Assembly (NCBI RefSeq): GCF_030345095.1 | Contig: NZ_CP128360.1 | Location: forward strand, 1,860,001-1,924,000 | DNA length: 64,000 nt | Reading direction: 5' to 3' | Source of the DNA: Solwaraspora sp. WMMA2056 | GTDB taxonomy: Bacteria; Actinomycetota; Actinomycetes; Mycobacteriales; Micromonosporaceae | In this document: one piece after another, positions 55,432 to 63,436 of the stretch | Layout of the letters: each line of letters starts with the position of its first letter | Numbering within the stretch: position 1 is the stretch's first letter | Notes under the pieces: model-generated | Databases searched by the model: none | Told to the model about the DNA's origin: nothing | What the model saw: only the letters and a program-made list of their open reading frames with translations | Position numbers and translations under genes: made by a program

Positions 55432-56520
55432 TCAGCCGGCCGGCTTGCGCGCGGTCGCGTCCGGGTCCGTCGGGGGCAGCGCCGTGCTGGCGTCCGGGTC
55501 CGTCGGGGGCAGCGCCGTGGTGGCGTCCGGGTCGGCGGCGGGGGAGACCACCGCTGTGGTCTGCTCGTCGCCCCCGGTGTCCGGCGCGTCGGCCGCCGGT
55601 GGGGTCCGCAGCCGTACGGTCTCGTCCGCCGCCGCGATCCGGGTGGTCTCGTCGCTGTCGGTGTCGGCGGCGGCCGGTAGTTGGATCCGGGTCGTCTCGT
55701 CGCTGTCGGTGTCGGCGGCCGGTAGCTGGATCCGGGTGGTCTCGTCGGCCGATCCGCTGCCGGTGCCGGTCCGCAGCGGCACCGTCTGGTCGGCCGGTGG
55801 CGGGCCGGCCGGGATCCGGGGCGTTGCCCCCGGCACCGGCGGCAGGGCGATCGTCGGGTCGTCCCGACGGTGCCCCGGTGGGGTCAGCCGCATCGTGTCC
55901 TGCTCGGAATCCGGGGCCCCCGCCGGATGGGCCGGGCGCGGCAGCGGGCCGGCGGCAGCCGGAAACGCCATGGTCTGGGCCGGGCCGCCGTACCCGCCAT
56001 AGGCCCGGGGCTCGCCGTACCCGCCGCCGTACCCGCCGCCCTGGCCGTGACCCGGCAGCGGTGCGGTTCTGGCTACCTGCGGGGACTCCGGCTGACCGGC
56101 GTACAGGGCGACCATCCGCTCGCCGCGCCACCGGCGCGGGCTGACCACCGTGGCCAGCAGCGGCACCGCCAGCACGACGGCCAGCCCTTCGGCCGGGGCG
56201 GTGAACGTGTCGTCGGTGCCGAACAGCCGGCCCGGCATGTTCTGGTAGAAGCTCGTCATGTCTGCGGCCGACCAGGCGGCGAGACCGAGGAACGACAGGC
56301 CGGCGACGACCGGCCCGATCGGTGACAGCCGGGGCAGCAGCAGCAGCGCGTACACGATGCCGCAGACCGCCAGCGCGGCCAGCCCGACGAACACCTCGGT
56401 CGGCGGCTGGTCGTACGCCTCCCGGCGGGCCGTCGCGTACTCGCTGAGCCCGAGGCCGGCGAGGAACCAGATGACCGGGGCGAGGACCAGCGACAGCACC
56501 AACGAGCCCACGTGCCTCAT
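55432..56520 (-). CDS. Membrane protein with Thr/acidic repeat tail (paralogue of the 56632-57333 product)
   Basis: The 362-residue product starts at ATG 56520 (MRHVGSLVLSLVLAPVIWFL). Four hydrophobic segments occupy residues 1-130. The cytoplasmic tail is Gly/Tyr-rich (GGGYGGGYGEPRAYGGYGG) and then carries repeated short motifs with a Thr after acidic residues: DETTRIQLPAA twice, DETTRIAA, DETVRL, DDPTIALPP, QDTMRL, DPDATTALPPT and a near copy. Such motifs resemble phospho-Thr sites bound by FHA domains. It shares its membrane layout and MRH start with the next gene upstream, so the pair arose by tandem duplication. Function unknown. Confidence 0.75.
   Translation of the reverse strand: MRHVGSLVLSLVLAPVIWFLAGLGLSEYATARREAYDQPPTEVFVGLAALAVCGIVYALLLLPRLSPIGPVVAGLSFLGLAAWSAADMTSFYQNMPGRLFGTDDTFTAPAEGLAVVLAVPLLATVVSPRRWRGERMVALYAGQPESPQVARTAPLPGHGQGGGYGGGYGEPRAYGGYGGPAQTMAFPAAAGPLPRPAHPAGAPDSEQDTMRLTPPGHRRDDPTIALPPVPGATPRIPAGPPPADQTVPLRTGTGSGSADETTRIQLPAADTDSDETTRIQLPAAADTDSDETTRIAAADETVRLRTPPAADAPDTGGDEQTTAVVSPAADPDATTALPPTDPDASTALPPTDPDATARKPAG
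55457..55750 (-). repeat. Tandem repeats within the Thr/acidic tail
   Basis: Two arrays are visible. A 33-bp unit (GCGTCCGGGTCCGTCGGGGG, continuing) occurs at 55457-55489 and 55490-55522 with a partial third copy. A second unit of 48 and 45 bp begins with GATCCGGGT at 55636 and 55684, with a partial third copy from 55729. Both encode Thr-containing acidic motifs, and in-frame copy number could vary between strains. Confidence 0.8.
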
Positions 56521-56631
56521 CTGGACTCCTCACGCGTCGACACCTCATCGCACGGTACCCGCCGGGACGACAACGGTCGCAGGTGACCGGCGGAGTCCCG
56601 TCGACGCGTGGGTCGGCGGCGGACGCGTGGG

Positions 56632-57333
56632 TCAGCGGCCGCGTCGGGTCGACCGGGGGATCGGGCGGGCCGGCCGCAGCCGGTCGGCGTCGGTGTCGGC
56701 CGCCGTGGCCGTCAACGTGGTGGTGGTGCCCGACCGGCCGCTGGTCGTCGGATCGGCCGCCGTGGGCGCGGTGGGGGTCGTCGCCGGCGCCGGTTCGGCC
56801 GGGCCACCGGGCAGCGACCACAGCGACGGGTCGAACTCGCCGAGCGGCCGGACCGGCAACGGCTCCGCTGCCGGTGCCGCCGGCTCGGCGGGGGCCGGGT
56901 CGCCCGTACGGCGGTCGCCCGACCAGCGCCGCCGGCTCAGCACGGCCGTGCTCAACAGCACCCCGAGCAGGGCCAGGGTGCCGTTGTCGACCGGGCCCAG
57001 CAGCACGATCGGCTCACCGAACACCGCCGCGTCGACGCCGAGGAGGTCACGGGTGCCCAGCGGGTCGATGAACGTCGCCACGTACGGGGCGGCCAGGGCC
57101 AGCCCGGCGGCGAGCGGGCCGAGCGGGGAGAACCGCAACGTACCCAGCAGGCCGAGCAGCAGCCCGGCCGCGAACAGCAGCGCCGCCGGCCCGAGCAGGG
57201 TCGCGGTGTGGTACTCGCCGTCGGTCACCCAGCCACCGATGGTCCTGGTCGACGTCGTCTGGCCCACCGCGACGAGCAGCCAACAGAGCGGCGCGACAGC
57301 GATGCCGCTGAGGAAGCTCCAGAGATGACGCAT
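56632..57333 (-). CDS. Membrane protein, paralogue of the 55432-56520 product
   Basis: The 233-residue product starts at ATG 57333 (MRHLWSFLSGIAVAPLCWLL). Four hydrophobic segments fill residues 1-140, with the shared pattern RFSPLGPLAAGLAL against RLSPIGPVVAGLSF in the neighbour. The C-terminal tail is Pro/Ala/Thr-rich with TTTTLTATAADTDADR but lacks the clear DETTR repeats. The gene is 111 nt upstream of its paralogue in the same direction and divergent from the acetoacetyl-CoA synthetase gene. Function unknown. Confidence 0.75.
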   Translation of the reverse strand: MRHLWSFLSGIAVAPLCWLLVAVGQTTSTRTIGGWVTDGEYHTATLLGPAALLFAAGLLLGLLGTLRFSPLGPLAAGLALAAPYVATFIDPLGTRDLLGVDAAVFGEPIVLLGPVDNGTLALLGVLLSTAVLSRRRWSGDRRTGDPAPAEPAAPAAEPLPVRPLGEFDPSLWSLPGGPAEPAPATTPTAPTAADPTTSGRSGTTTTLTATAADTDADRLRPARPIPRSTRRGR

Positions 57334-57565
57334 GGGCGAACCGTACCGTTTCGGGTGGGTGATGGCGGGCACCCCGGGCAGCACCGGCGGGTTTTTCGGC
57401 GGTACGCCGGTCGGCTGTGCCCGCACCGCGACCTGCCCGGCACGGCTTGTGTTCCCAGCACGCTCCGTCGCCCCCGTCGCAGGCACGACAATGGCGACGG
57501 CGGTGCGGGAGGATGGTCACGGGTGCCTGCGGCGGCGCGGCCGGGGCCCGGGGAGGAGTGCAGGC

Positions 57566-59569
57566 GTGAGCGAGGTGCTGTGGCGCCCACCGGCGGACGT
57601 ACGGCAGCGGACCCGGATCGGTGCCTACCTGCAGTGGCTGGAACGCACCCGGGACCTGCGGTTCGCCGACTACCCGCAGCTCTGGCAGTGGTCGGTGGAC
57701 GATCTGGCCGGCTTCTGGGGGTCGATCTGGGAGTACTTCGCCGTGCTCGCGCACGAGCCGCCGCAGGAGGTCCTCGCCGAGGCGCGGATGCCGGGTGCCC
57801 GGTGGTTCCCCGGTGCCCGACTCAACTACGCCGAACACGTGCTGCGCGCCGGCGGGCTCGCTGACGACGATCCGGTGGTCATCGCGCACAGTCAGACCCG
57901 GGCCCCGGTCACCCTCACCGTCGCGCAGCTGCGTGACCAGGTGCGTCGGGTGCGGGCCGGGCTGCGCCGCCTCGGGGTGGGTCGCGGCGACCGGGTGGCC
58001 GCGTACGCGCCGAACATCCCGGAGACGTACGTGCTGATGCTGGCCACGGCGAGCCTGGGCGCGGTCTTCTCGTCGGCCGCGCCGGAGTTCGGCACCCGCA
58101 GCGTCACCGACCGGTGGCGGCAGATCGAGCCGACTGTGCTGGTCGCCGTCGACGGCTACCGGTACGGCGACAAGGCGGTGGACCGGCAGGCGGAGCTGGT
58201 GGCGATCGCGGCCGCGCTGCCGTCGGTCCGGCACCGGGTGGTCATCCCGTACCTGTCGCCGCAGGCGGCGACGCCGCAGTGGGCGACGACGACCTGGTCG
58301 GCGCTGGCCGGGCCGACGGACGAGCCGCTCGCGTTCGACGCGGTGCCGTTCGACCATCCGTTGTACGTGCTCTACTCCTCGGGCACCACCGGGCTGCCGA
58401 AGCCGATCGTGCACGGCCATGGTGGGATTCTGCTGGAGCACCTGAAGATGCTGGCGCTGCACCACGATCTCGGCCCGGGGGACCGGTTCTTCTGGTTCAC
58501 CACGACCGGCTGGATGATGTGGAACTATCTCGCTTCCGGGCCGGCGGTCGGCGCGGCGATCGTGCTGTTCGACGGCAATCCGGCGGTCGACGCCGCGCCG
58601 GACGGCCCGGCCCGGCCGGACCTGGGCACCCTGTGGCGGCTCGCGGCACACACCGGCACCACCTACTTCGGCACGTCGGCGCCGTTCCTGCTGGCCTGCC
58701 GCAAGGAGGGGCTGGTGCCCCGCGAGATCGCCGACCTGTCCGCGTTGCGGGGCGTGGGTTCGACCGGGGCTCCGCTGCCCGCCGAGGGGTTCACCTGGGT
58801 GTACGAGTCGGTCGGCGCGGACCTGCAGTTGGCGTCGCTGTCCGGCGGCACCGACGTGTGCACCGGGTTCGTGGGCGGCGTACCGCTGGTGGAGGTGCGG
58901 GCCGGGGAGATCGCCTGCCGCGCGTTGGGCGCGCGGGTCGAGGCCTGGGCCGCCGACGGCCGGGCGGTCGTCGGTGAGCTGGGCGAGTTGGTGATCAGCG
59001 CGCCGATGCCGAGCATGCCGGTCGGGTTCTGGAACGACCTGGACGGGCACCGCTACCGGCAGGCGTACTTCGAGCGCTACCCGGGGGTGTGGTGTCACGG
59101 CGACTGGATCACCATCGCCGAGCATGGTGCCTGCGCGATCACCGGCCGCTCCGACGCGACGCTCAACCGTGGTGGTGTCCGGCTGGGCACGGCCGAGTTC
59201 TACTCCGTGGTGGAGGCGCTGCCCGAGGTCGCCGACTCGTTGGTGATCCATCTGGAGGATCCGCAGGGCGGCGCGGGGGAGCTGCTGCTGTTCGTCGCGT
59301 TGCGCGACGGCGCCGCGTTGGACGACGCACTGCGTACCCGGATCGTGCGTGAGTTGCGGTCGGCGCTGTCGCCGCGGCACGTTCCGGACGGGATTCACCA
59401 GGTCGCGGCGGTGCCCCGGACCCTGTCCGGCAAGAAACTGGAGGTGCCGGTGAAGAAGATCCTGACCGGTACGCCGGTGGAGCAGGCGGTGGCGAGCGGG
59501 GCGCTGGCCAACCCGGCGGCGCTGGACGCGTTCGTCCGGTTCGCCACCGACCGGGTGCCGGCCAGCTGA
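57566..59569 (+). CDS. Acetoacetate-CoA ligase (acetoacetyl-CoA synthetase)
   Basis: The 667-residue adenylate-forming enzyme starts at GTG 57566 after GGGAGGAG. It has the AcsA/AACS N-terminal domain (FADYPQLWQWSVDDLAGFWG, ARWFPGARLNYAEH), the P-loop-like LYSSGTTGLPKPIVHGHGG, TTTGWMMWNYLASG, the C-terminal hinge GRSDATLNRGGVRLGTAEFY and the catalytic Lys in LSGKKLEVPVKKI. The subtype pattern matches acetoacetate rather than acetate ligases. It activates acetoacetate, a ketone-body or leucine-breakdown product. Confidence 0.9.
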   Translation: MSEVLWRPPADVRQRTRIGAYLQWLERTRDLRFADYPQLWQWSVDDLAGFWGSIWEYFAVLAHEPPQEVLAEARMPGARWFPGARLNYAEHVLRAGGLADDDPVVIAHSQTRAPVTLTVAQLRDQVRRVRAGLRRLGVGRGDRVAAYAPNIPETYVLMLATASLGAVFSSAAPEFGTRSVTDRWRQIEPTVLVAVDGYRYGDKAVDRQAELVAIAAALPSVRHRVVIPYLSPQAATPQWATTTWSALAGPTDEPLAFDAVPFDHPLYVLYSSGTTGLPKPIVHGHGGILLEHLKMLALHHDLGPGDRFFWFTTTGWMMWNYLASGPAVGAAIVLFDGNPAVDAAPDGPARPDLGTLWRLAAHTGTTYFGTSAPFLLACRKEGLVPREIADLSALRGVGSTGAPLPAEGFTWVYESVGADLQLASLSGGTDVCTGFVGGVPLVEVRAGEIACRALGARVEAWAADGRAVVGELGELVISAPMPSMPVGFWNDLDGHRYRQAYFERYPGVWCHGDWITIAEHGACAITGRSDATLNRGGVRLGTAEFYSVVEALPEVADSLVIHLEDPQGGAGELLLFVALRDGAALDDALRTRIVRELRSALSPRHVPDGIHQVAAVPRTLSGKKLEVPVKKILTGTPVEQAVASGALANPAALDAFVRFATDRVPAS

Positions 59570-59612
59570 CCGCGAGCTGGCGGTCGGCTGGCCGCGAGCT
59601 GGCGGTCGGCTG
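59570..59612 (+). repeat. Short tandem repeat after the acetoacetyl-CoA synthetase gene
   Basis: The 21-base unit beginning CCGCGAGCTGGCGGTCGGCT occurs at 59570-59590 and 59592-59612, a 22-bp period with two copies, starting immediately after the stop codon. It may be replication slippage. No terminator hairpin is evident. Confidence 0.6.
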
Positions 59613-59683
59613 ACCGACGGGCGCCGGCCCGTCACCGACGGTGGATCGAATTCGGTCGACCTTGGCAACTCAGCGTCAACGCT

Positions 59684-60055
59684 GTGCGTCTGACTGTCGT
59701 GGGGATCTACTTCCGCCTACAGATCACCGACACGCTCGGCGTCTGGGTCGAGGGGACGCATGCCTTCGATCCCGCGGCCGGAATCACCCGGACCTTCTGG
59801 TACCGGCTGCCGACCGAGTGGGTGGTGAACGGTGCGATCCTTCAGCAGCGCCGCGAGATGCTGGTCGACCGCCTGTACGGACCCGGCTGGCGCGACGGCA
59901 ATCCGGACGGATCGCGATACATCATCCTCAGGGTCCGGGAGAAGGTGCTCACCGACGGCGAGGCGGCCGGCAAGCCGTGGCTGGCCGAGCGGGGTGGCTT
60001 CTTCGTGTGCGCACCGGACGGGGCACAACGGGAGGTGGTCCCCAGCGAGCTGTGA
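59684..60055 (+). CDS. Conserved hypothetical protein
   Basis: The 123-residue soluble protein begins at GTG 59684. It has WVEGTHAFDPAAGITRTFWYRLP, RLYGPGWRDGNPDGSRYIILRV and GFFVCAPDG. Codon bias supports it as real. I do not recognise a family. It converges with the TIGR03089 gene; the palindrome GAGCCGGCCGGCTC at 60054-60067 touches both stop codons and may terminate both. Confidence 0.6.
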   Translation: MRLTVVGIYFRLQITDTLGVWVEGTHAFDPAAGITRTFWYRLPTEWVVNGAILQQRREMLVDRLYGPGWRDGNPDGSRYIILRVREKVLTDGEAAGKPWLAERGGFFVCAPDGAQREVVPSEL

Positions 60056-60065
60056 GCCGGCCGGC

Positions 60066-60797
60066 TCAGGCCAGCACCAGATCGACCTTCTCGCTGGCGA
60101 CCCGCCCGTCGAGCGAGGCCCGGTCGAGCTGCCGGCAGAGCACCACGCTGGCGGTGGCGGCCAGCGGCGCGAGCAGCCAGTCGACCGGGTCCGGGTGCCG
60201 GTCGGCGTCGATCAGGACCCGGCTGCCGGCGACGATGCCCAGCTCCGCACCGCGTGCGGCCGCCCGGGCCGCCAGCTGGGCGTCCTGCGGATCACCCGCC
60301 GGGTACGGCGTGAAATGGTCGCCGTGCCCGCGTACCTCGGTGACGTAGTCCACCCAGCCGGGCGGCAGGTCGCGGGCCGGCATCGCCATCGGTGCGAGGC
60401 TCAGCAGGTACTGCTCGCCGGCCGGTGGCCGGTCCGGTCCGGGCAGCCGGTGCGCGGTGGCGAAGCACACCTCGGCGGGCGGGCCGTCGGCCTGGCTCCC
60501 GGCACCGGCCGGGCCGTCGACCAGCCCGGGGGCCCGCACCGCGAGCCCGGCGGACCAGCAGCCCAGCAGCACCGCGGCGGTCTGCCAGTGCGGCGGCAGC
60601 AGCACCTCGGCGGTGTCACCGGCCGTGGCACCGGCGCCGTCGACGATCAGGTTGGCGGTCTTGGCCACCCAGTTGGCCAGGGTCGCTCCGGACAGCTCGG
60701 TCCGGTCGCCGATCGCGTCGTCGTACCAGGTGAGCAGTGGTCGGGTCGGATCGGCGGCGATGGTGACCGCGAGCAGTCCGGCGAGGTTGTTGGTCAT
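60066..60797 (-). CDS. TIGR03089 family protein (truncated AMP-binding-like)
   Basis: The 243-residue product starts at ATG 60797 (MTNNLAGLLAVTIAADPTRP). It resembles the N-terminal part of adenylate-forming enzymes (LLTWYDDAIGDRTELSGATL, NWVAKTANLIVDGAGATAGD, PPHWQTAAVLLGCWSAG) but lacks the ATP-binding and C-terminal domains, as in the actinobacterial TIGR03089 family. It probably has no ligase activity by itself. It lies beside glycosyltransferase and GDP-mannose genes, a neighbourhood seen in other actinobacteria. Confidence 0.8.
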   Translation of the reverse strand: MTNNLAGLLAVTIAADPTRPLLTWYDDAIGDRTELSGATLANWVAKTANLIVDGAGATAGDTAEVLLPPHWQTAAVLLGCWSAGLAVRAPGLVDGPAGAGSQADGPPAEVCFATAHRLPGPDRPPAGEQYLLSLAPMAMPARDLPPGWVDYVTEVRGHGDHFTPYPAGDPQDAQLAARAAARGAELGIVAGSRVLIDADRHPDPVDWLLAPLAATASVVLCRQLDRASLDGRVASEKVDLVLA

Positions 60798-61016
60798 CGG
60801 CGCCGAGCCTAACGCGCGTGTCACGGCAGTGCCCGACGGTCACTGACCGTACTCGCAGTCACGGTCCGGTCTCGCCCCGCTGACGGGCGGCCGGCCGGCA
60901 CACGAACGCTGGTTTTCGTCCGCCTCGTCGGCGCGGCGCACGGCGTCGGGCGGCGTAGGCTTGGCACACGTGTCGTTCTTCACAACCCTCCACCACCCCT
61001 CTAGAGGAGTTGCCCT

Positions 61017-62174
61017 GTGACCGCCGGTCGACCGCCCCGCGTACTCATCGACGCCACGAGCGTGCCCGCCGACCGCGGTGGCGTTGGTCGATACGTTGAC
61101 GGCCTGCTCGGTGCCCTCGGTGCCCTCGTCGGCAGCGACATCGAGGTCTCCGTCGTCGCGCTGCGTACAGACGTCGAGCGGTACACCCGGATGCTGCCGG
61201 CCGTCGACGTGATCGCCGCCCCGGCGGCGGTGGCGCACCGTCCGGCCCGGTTGGCCTGGGAGCAGACCGGGCTGCCGCTGCTCGCCCAGCAGGTCGGTGC
61301 GGACGTGCTGCACTCCCCGTACTACACCTGTCCGATGCGGGCGGGTTGTCCGGTTACCGTCACCGTGCACGACGCGACGTTCTTCACCGAGCCGGAGCAC
61401 TACGACAAATCACGACGGACCTTCTTCCGCAGCGCGATCAAGACCTCGCTGCGTCGGGCCAGCCGGGTGATCGTGCCCAGCAAGGCCAGCCGCGACGAAC
61501 TGATCCGGTTGCTCAACGCCGACCAGGCACGCATCGACGTCGCCTACCACGGGGTCGACGCCAGCGCCTTCCACGTGCCCAGCGACGAGGAGAAGGCCCG
61601 GGTCCGGGCCCGGCTCGGCCTCGCCGGCACCAGCTACATCGCCTTCCTCGGCGCCAAGGAGCCGCGCAAGAACGTCCCGAACCTGATCCGGGGCTGGGTG
61701 CGCGCCGTCGCGGACCGTCCCGAACCCCCCGCCCTGGTCCTGGCCGGTGGCCAGGGCCACGACGACGACATCGACCGGGCCGTCGCCGACGTCCCCGCCC
61801 ACCTGCGGCTGCTGCGCCCCGGCTATCTGCGCTACGCCGACCTGCCCGGCTTCCTCGGCGGCGCGCTCGTCGCCGCGTACCCCTCGTACGGTGAGGGCTT
61901 CGGCCTGCCGATCCTGGAGGCGATGGCCTGCGGCGCGCCGGTGCTGACCACGCCCCGGCTGTCACTGCCCGAGGTCGGCGGCGACGCGGTCGCGTACACC
62001 AGCGAGGATCCGGACCGGATCGCCGCCGACCTGGCCACCCTGCTCGACGACGAATCCCGCCGGGACGCGCTCGCCAAGGCCGGCGTGGACCGGGCCCGGG
62101 ACTTCACCTGGTCGTCCAGCGCCCAGGTGCACGTCGCGTCCTGGCACCGGGCAGCGGCACGGCCCGCCGGGTGA
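61017..62174 (+). CDS. Family 4 glycosyltransferase (GT-B)
   Basis: The 385-residue enzyme starts at GTG 61017 after TAGAGGAG. The N-terminal domain has the glycine-rich SVPADRGGVGRYVDGLLGAL; the C-terminal nucleotide-sugar domain has FLGAKEPRKNVPNLI and the EX7E motif in YPSYGEGFGLPILEAMACG. Followed 99 nt later by a GDP-mannose synthase gene, a mannosyltransferase role is plausible but unproven. No membrane segment is seen, so it acts on the cytoplasmic face. Confidence 0.9.
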   Translation: MTAGRPPRVLIDATSVPADRGGVGRYVDGLLGALGALVGSDIEVSVVALRTDVERYTRMLPAVDVIAAPAAVAHRPARLAWEQTGLPLLAQQVGADVLHSPYYTCPMRAGCPVTVTVHDATFFTEPEHYDKSRRTFFRSAIKTSLRRASRVIVPSKASRDELIRLLNADQARIDVAYHGVDASAFHVPSDEEKARVRARLGLAGTSYIAFLGAKEPRKNVPNLIRGWVRAVADRPEPPALVLAGGQGHDDDIDRAVADVPAHLRLLRPGYLRYADLPGFLGGALVAAYPSYGEGFGLPILEAMACGAPVLTTPRLSLPEVGGDAVAYTSEDPDRIAADLATLLDDESRRDALAKAGVDRARDFTWSSSAQVHVASWHRAAARPAG

Positions 62175-62273
62175 GCCGGTCCCGGCCCCGCCGGGTGATT
62201 CCGTCCCGGGCCTGCGGGGTGAGCCCGCCCAGGTACCGCCGGGACGGATGCGCCGGGCGGGCATGATGGGCTG

Positions 62274-63374
62274 ATGCTCTTCGCCGTCATTCCGGCGGGT
62301 GGCAGCGGCACCCGACTCTGGCCGCTGTCCCGCGCCGGTAACCCTAAATTCCTGCATCCGCTCACCGGCACCGCCGCGTCGCTGCTCCAGGCGACGGTGG
62401 CGCGGCTCGCCCCGCTCACCGATCCGGAACGGATCCTGGTGGTGACCGGTACGGCGCACGCCGCAGCGGTCGCCCGGCAGTTGGCGGCGGTGCCGGAGGA
62501 GAACGTGCTCGTCGAGCCGTCGCCCCGGGACTCGTGTGCGGCGATCGCGTTGGCGGCCGCGGTCATCGCCCGCCGCGAACCCCAGGCGGTCATGGGATCG
62601 TTCGCCGCCGACCACCTCATCGGCGACACCGACCGGTACGTGACCACGATCCGCCAGGCGGTGGCCGGTGCCGAGGCCGGGCTGCTGATGACCGTCGGCA
62701 TCACCCCGACCCGACCGGAGACCGGCTACGGCTACCTGGCCTGCGGTGACACCATCGGCCCCGGCCCGGTACGCCGGGTCGAGCAGTTCACCGAGAAACC
62801 CGGCCTGGCCGTCGCCGAAAACTACCTGCGGTCCGGCCGGCACCTCTGGAACGCCAGCATGTTCGTCTGGCGGGTCGACGCGTTCCTCGCCGAGCTGGCC
62901 CGCCAGCAGCCGGAGCTGCACTCCGGCCTGACCCGGATCGCGGCCCGCTGGGACTCGCCCGACCGCGACGAGGTGCTCGGCGACATCTGGCCCACCCTGC
63001 CCCGCATCTCGGTCGACTACGCGGTGATGGAGGGCGCGGCGGCGGCCGGTCGGGTCGGCACCGTACCGGGCGACTTCGGCTGGAACGACGTCGGTGACTT
63101 CCACACCCTCGGCGACGTGCTGCCGGCCGACCCGGACGGCAACGTCGTGCTCGGCGCCCCGACCGCCGAGGAGAAGCCGGGGGTGCTGCTGCACGACAGC
63201 ACCGGGCTGGTCGTCGTGCCGCACTCCGGCCGGCTGGTCGCCGCGCTCGGCGTGCGGGACCTGATCGTGGTGGACACTCCGGACGCGGTGCTGGTCTGCC
63301 CCCGGGACCGGGCACAGGACGTCAAACGCCTGGTCGACGCGCTCAAGGAACGCGGCGCCGACGGGTACGTGTGA
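62274..63374 (+). CDS. manC: Mannose-1-phosphate guanylyltransferase
   Basis: The 366-residue nucleotidyltransferase makes GDP-mannose from GTP and mannose-1-phosphate. It has PAGGSGTRLWPLSR (nucleotide binding), SPRDSCAAIALAA, FAADHLI, ETGYGYLACG, the QFTEKP signature, and WNASMFVWR and GDFGWNDVGDF. It lacks the C-terminal PMI domain of long ManC proteins, like mycobacterial ManB/Rv3264c. GDP-mannose feeds wall glycolipids and glycans, presumably including the upstream glycosyltransferase. Confidence 0.93.
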   Translation: MLFAVIPAGGSGTRLWPLSRAGNPKFLHPLTGTAASLLQATVARLAPLTDPERILVVTGTAHAAAVARQLAAVPEENVLVEPSPRDSCAAIALAAAVIARREPQAVMGSFAADHLIGDTDRYVTTIRQAVAGAEAGLLMTVGITPTRPETGYGYLACGDTIGPGPVRRVEQFTEKPGLAVAENYLRSGRHLWNASMFVWRVDAFLAELARQQPELHSGLTRIAARWDSPDRDEVLGDIWPTLPRISVDYAVMEGAAAAGRVGTVPGDFGWNDVGDFHTLGDVLPADPDGNVVLGAPTAEEKPGVLLHDSTGLVVVPHSGRLVAALGVRDLIVVDTPDAVLVCPRDRAQDVKRLVDALKERGADGYV

Positions 63375-63376
63375 GT

Positions 63377-63436
63377 CACCGCGCCGGCGGCGGACCCGCT
63401 GCCCGCGCGGTGTGCGGGTCAGCCGCCGGCGCGGTG
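63377..63436. terminator. Bidirectional hairpin between manC and fbiB
   Basis: CACCGCGCCGGCGGC at 63377-63391 pairs perfectly with 63422-63436, and inside it GACCCGC (63393-63399) pairs with GCGGGTC (63414-63420), giving a nearly continuous 22-bp stem. It begins 2 nt after the manC stop and covers the fbiB stop (63419-63421). Confidence 0.7.
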
